Positions 5,110 through 6,121 of a stretch of DNA of 6,121 nt are shown here, piece after piece. Position numbers and translations under genes: made by a program. Below the pieces are notes generated by a model. It did no database searches. It was given only the letters and a program-made list of their open reading frames with translations, and was not told the origin of the DNA. Source of the DNA: JBFHNV01 sp965365655 (lineage in GTDB: Bacteria > Pseudomonadota > Gammaproteobacteria > HK1); contig CBDUCN010000307.1 of assembly GCA_965365655.1 (NCBI GenBank), positions 1-6,121 of the forward strand, given 5' to 3'. The number at the start of each line of letters is the position of its first letter. The first letter of the stretch is position 1.

Positions 5110-5673
5110 ATGGAGTCGTTCCTCGACCAGGCGGTGGCGATCGCGGCGGAGGCGCTCGGCGACTGGCGCTTCTGGTTCGTGCATGTCTGCACCTGGACCT
5201 TCGTGTACAAGACCAAGGTGCTGTGGGATTCCCTGCGTCCCGCCAAGCGTCGCCGCGTGACCGAGCTGGTTTCCGCAGGCGTTGCCGCGAGCTTCGCGTT
5301 GTGGGCATTCACGGGCGAGGAGCATGCCGTCAAGATCGCCGTCTCGATGGGCCTGATCAGCCCCTATCTGTACAAGTTCCTGGTGGGCGCCGTCGGACAC
5401 TACCGGCCCGAATGGGTCGCCTGGCTCAAGCCGAAGCGCTATGTCCTCGAGGTCGTCGAGTCGCAGGATTCGGGCGAGAAGACGGCGCTCTACATCCGCG
5501 AGGACGGCGAGAAGACCGTTCGACTGAGCACCACGCAGCTCGACACCTTCCGTGGTTCCGTGGAGGACCTGGTCTCCGCGGACGGGCCGTCCGGGGCGGA
5601 CGACGCGCAGGACGACAAGACGGTGCGGCTGACGCCCGCCGAGATGGAGGCGATTCGCGCCCGGTGGCAGTAG
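5110..5673 (+). CDS. Small integral membrane protein with duplicated KTVRL-motif tail, function unknown
   Basis: The protein has 187 residues; the start is set by AAGGAG at 5099-5104. Hydrophobic segments at about residues 19-39 (RFWFVHVCTWTFVYKTKVLW), 53-69 (LVSAGVAASFALWAFTG) and 74-96 (VKIAVSMGLISPYLYKFLV) suggest two or three membrane passes, with a strongly basic loop PAKRRR at 44-49 that should stay in the cytoplasm. An aromatic and basic stretch (RPEWVAWLKPKRY) follows the last segment. The tail, about 112-187, is acidic and soluble-looking and contains a duplicated element: EKTVRLSTTQLDTFRG (134-149) and DKTVRLTPAEMEAIRA (169-184), plus a shorter EKTALYIR at 123-130. I do not recognise the family. 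The small multi-pass layout is superficially holin-like, but there are no lysis or phage genes nearby and the tail is unusual for one. It probably has its own promoter and is not clearly part of the cytochrome operon. Confidence 0.8.
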   Translation: MESFLDQAVAIAAEALGDWRFWFVHVCTWTFVYKTKVLWDSLRPAKRRRVTELVSAGVAASFALWAFTGEEHAVKIAVSMGLISPYLYKFLVGAVGHYRPEWVAWLKPKRYVLEVVESQDSGEKTALYIREDGEKTVRLSTTQLDTFRGSVEDLVSADGPSGADDAQDDKTVRLTPAEMEAIRARWQ

Positions 5674-5768
5674 CGGGCTCGCGCCCGGGCCGGCCGCACC
5701 GGGACGTCCATCGGCTCCTGTAAGGGCATCGCGAGGCGCCGACGGGGCCCTCCAGCAGCGTGCCCATG

Positions 5769-5793
5769 CCGTCGTGGACGACGTCAACGACGG
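5769..5793. terminator. Possible hairpin in the convergent intergenic region
   Basis: CCGTCGT (5769-5775) and ACGACGG (5787-5793) form a perfect 7-bp stem with an 11-base loop between the two convergent genes. There is no T-run on either strand, so a terminator role rests only on position. Confidence 0.25.
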
Positions 5794-5815
5794 GCGCTCT
5801 CGCTCGAGGACCGGT

Positions 5816-5856
5816 CGGTCCGCACCGGCTGCGGCGTCGACAACGTCGGCGGACCG
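5816..5856. terminator. Possible bidirectional hairpin just past the YdcH-family stop
   Basis: CGGTCCGC (5816-5823) pairs with GCGGACCG (5849-5856), and an inner CGAC/GTCG stem (5838-5841 with 5845-5848) closes a three-base loop, leaving a 14-base bulge on one side. It starts eight bases beyond the stop codon of the minus-strand gene. Without a T-run this is only a candidate. Confidence 0.3.
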
Positions 5857-5863
5857 GTGACGG

Positions 5864-6100
5864 TCAGCTCTTGATGATGGCGAGCAGCTCATCCTTGTGA
5901 TGCAGACGCTTGTACTTGAGCCCTTCCAGGTACTCGTCGGAGGTGTTCTCCGCGCCCGCCTCGATGCGGTGAATCTCGTGGTCGAGCTTGTGGTACTCGT
6001 CGAACAACCTCGCGAAGTGGCTGTCCGCGAGCTTCAGCTCGTGAATCCGGTCCTTGTGCTCGGGAAATTCGTGCAGCAGATCGTGCTTCTCGATAGGCAT
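5864..6100 (-). CDS. YdcH/DUF465-family small helical protein
   Basis: The protein has 78 residues, close to the usual 70-80 for this family, and appears complete. The family pattern is clear: FPEHKDRIHELKLADSHFARLF (about residues 12-33), then DEYHKLDHEIHRIEAG, then a second helix with YLEGLKYKRLHHKDEL. This predicts two long charged helices forming a hairpin or coiled coil in the cytoplasm, with no signal peptide or membrane segment. Family members are common in proteobacteria and lack an established biochemical role. The ATG at 6100-6098 is preceded on the minus strand by GGAG (6114-6111) at ten bases, a slightly long but usable spacing. The gene converges on the membrane-protein gene, and any promoter lies off the right edge. 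It is unusually His-rich for its size (nine His), mostly at helix surface positions. Confidence 0.92.
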   Translation of the reverse strand: MPIEKHDLLHEFPEHKDRIHELKLADSHFARLFDEYHKLDHEIHRIEAGAENTSDEYLEGLKYKRLHHKDELLAIIKS

Positions 6101-6121
6101 TGAATCCAGTCTCCGGGTTGC

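Noticed and set aside
5110..5673. Phage holin assignment for the membrane protein
   Set aside because: Only size and hydrophobic layout fit. There is no endolysin, spanin or other phage gene in the window, and the acidic tail with KTVRL repeats is not a holin feature.
5674..5687. 5-bp hairpin directly after the stop of the membrane-protein gene
   Set aside because: The stem is short and made only of G and C, and no T-tract follows. It is not distinguishable from background.

Overview
The window is very GC-rich and has the gene density and Shine-Dalgarno usage of a proteobacterium, most likely gamma- or betaproteobacterial. This rests on a YdcH-family protein, a SPOR/TPR outer-membrane protein and periplasmic CXXCH cytochromes. 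No marker gene allows a finer placement.

Left block (1-4726, + strand). Four genes lie in one direction and are close enough to be one transcription unit: (i) the 3' end of a repetitive multiheme c-type cytochrome, with 13 heme-binding motifs visible and the gene start outside the window; (ii) a 150-residue secreted Sel1-repeat protein; (iii) a 156-residue secreted protein of unknown function; (iv) a 905-residue predicted outer-membrane protein. The last has, in order, a long basic leader, a signal peptide, a domain resembling protein (iii), a Pro/Ala-rich linker, a SPOR domain, TPR helices and a C-terminal beta-barrel ending in Phe. All four products are predicted to leave the cytoplasm. Together they look like an envelope or extracellular electron-transfer locus: a heme wire plus a peptidoglycan-anchored outer-membrane pore and periplasmic helpers. 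The parts are recognisable as families, but this combination is not a named conduit such as MtrCAB that I can identify, so the joint function is inference. Genes (iii) and (iv) overlap, and two perfect 10-bp inverted repeats that share an arm lie just inside the start of gene (iv).

Middle (4727-5109). About 380 bases hold no convincing gene. There is a candidate sigma-70 -10 element at 5024-5029 and a strong Shine-Dalgarno for the next gene.

Right block. A 187-residue protein with about three membrane segments and a cytosolic-looking tail carrying a duplicated KTVRL motif (5110-5673, +) has no function I recognise. After a 190-base convergent intergenic region with weak hairpins comes a YdcH/DUF465-family small helical protein on the minus strand (5864-6100). 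These two genes show no clear link to the cytochrome block.
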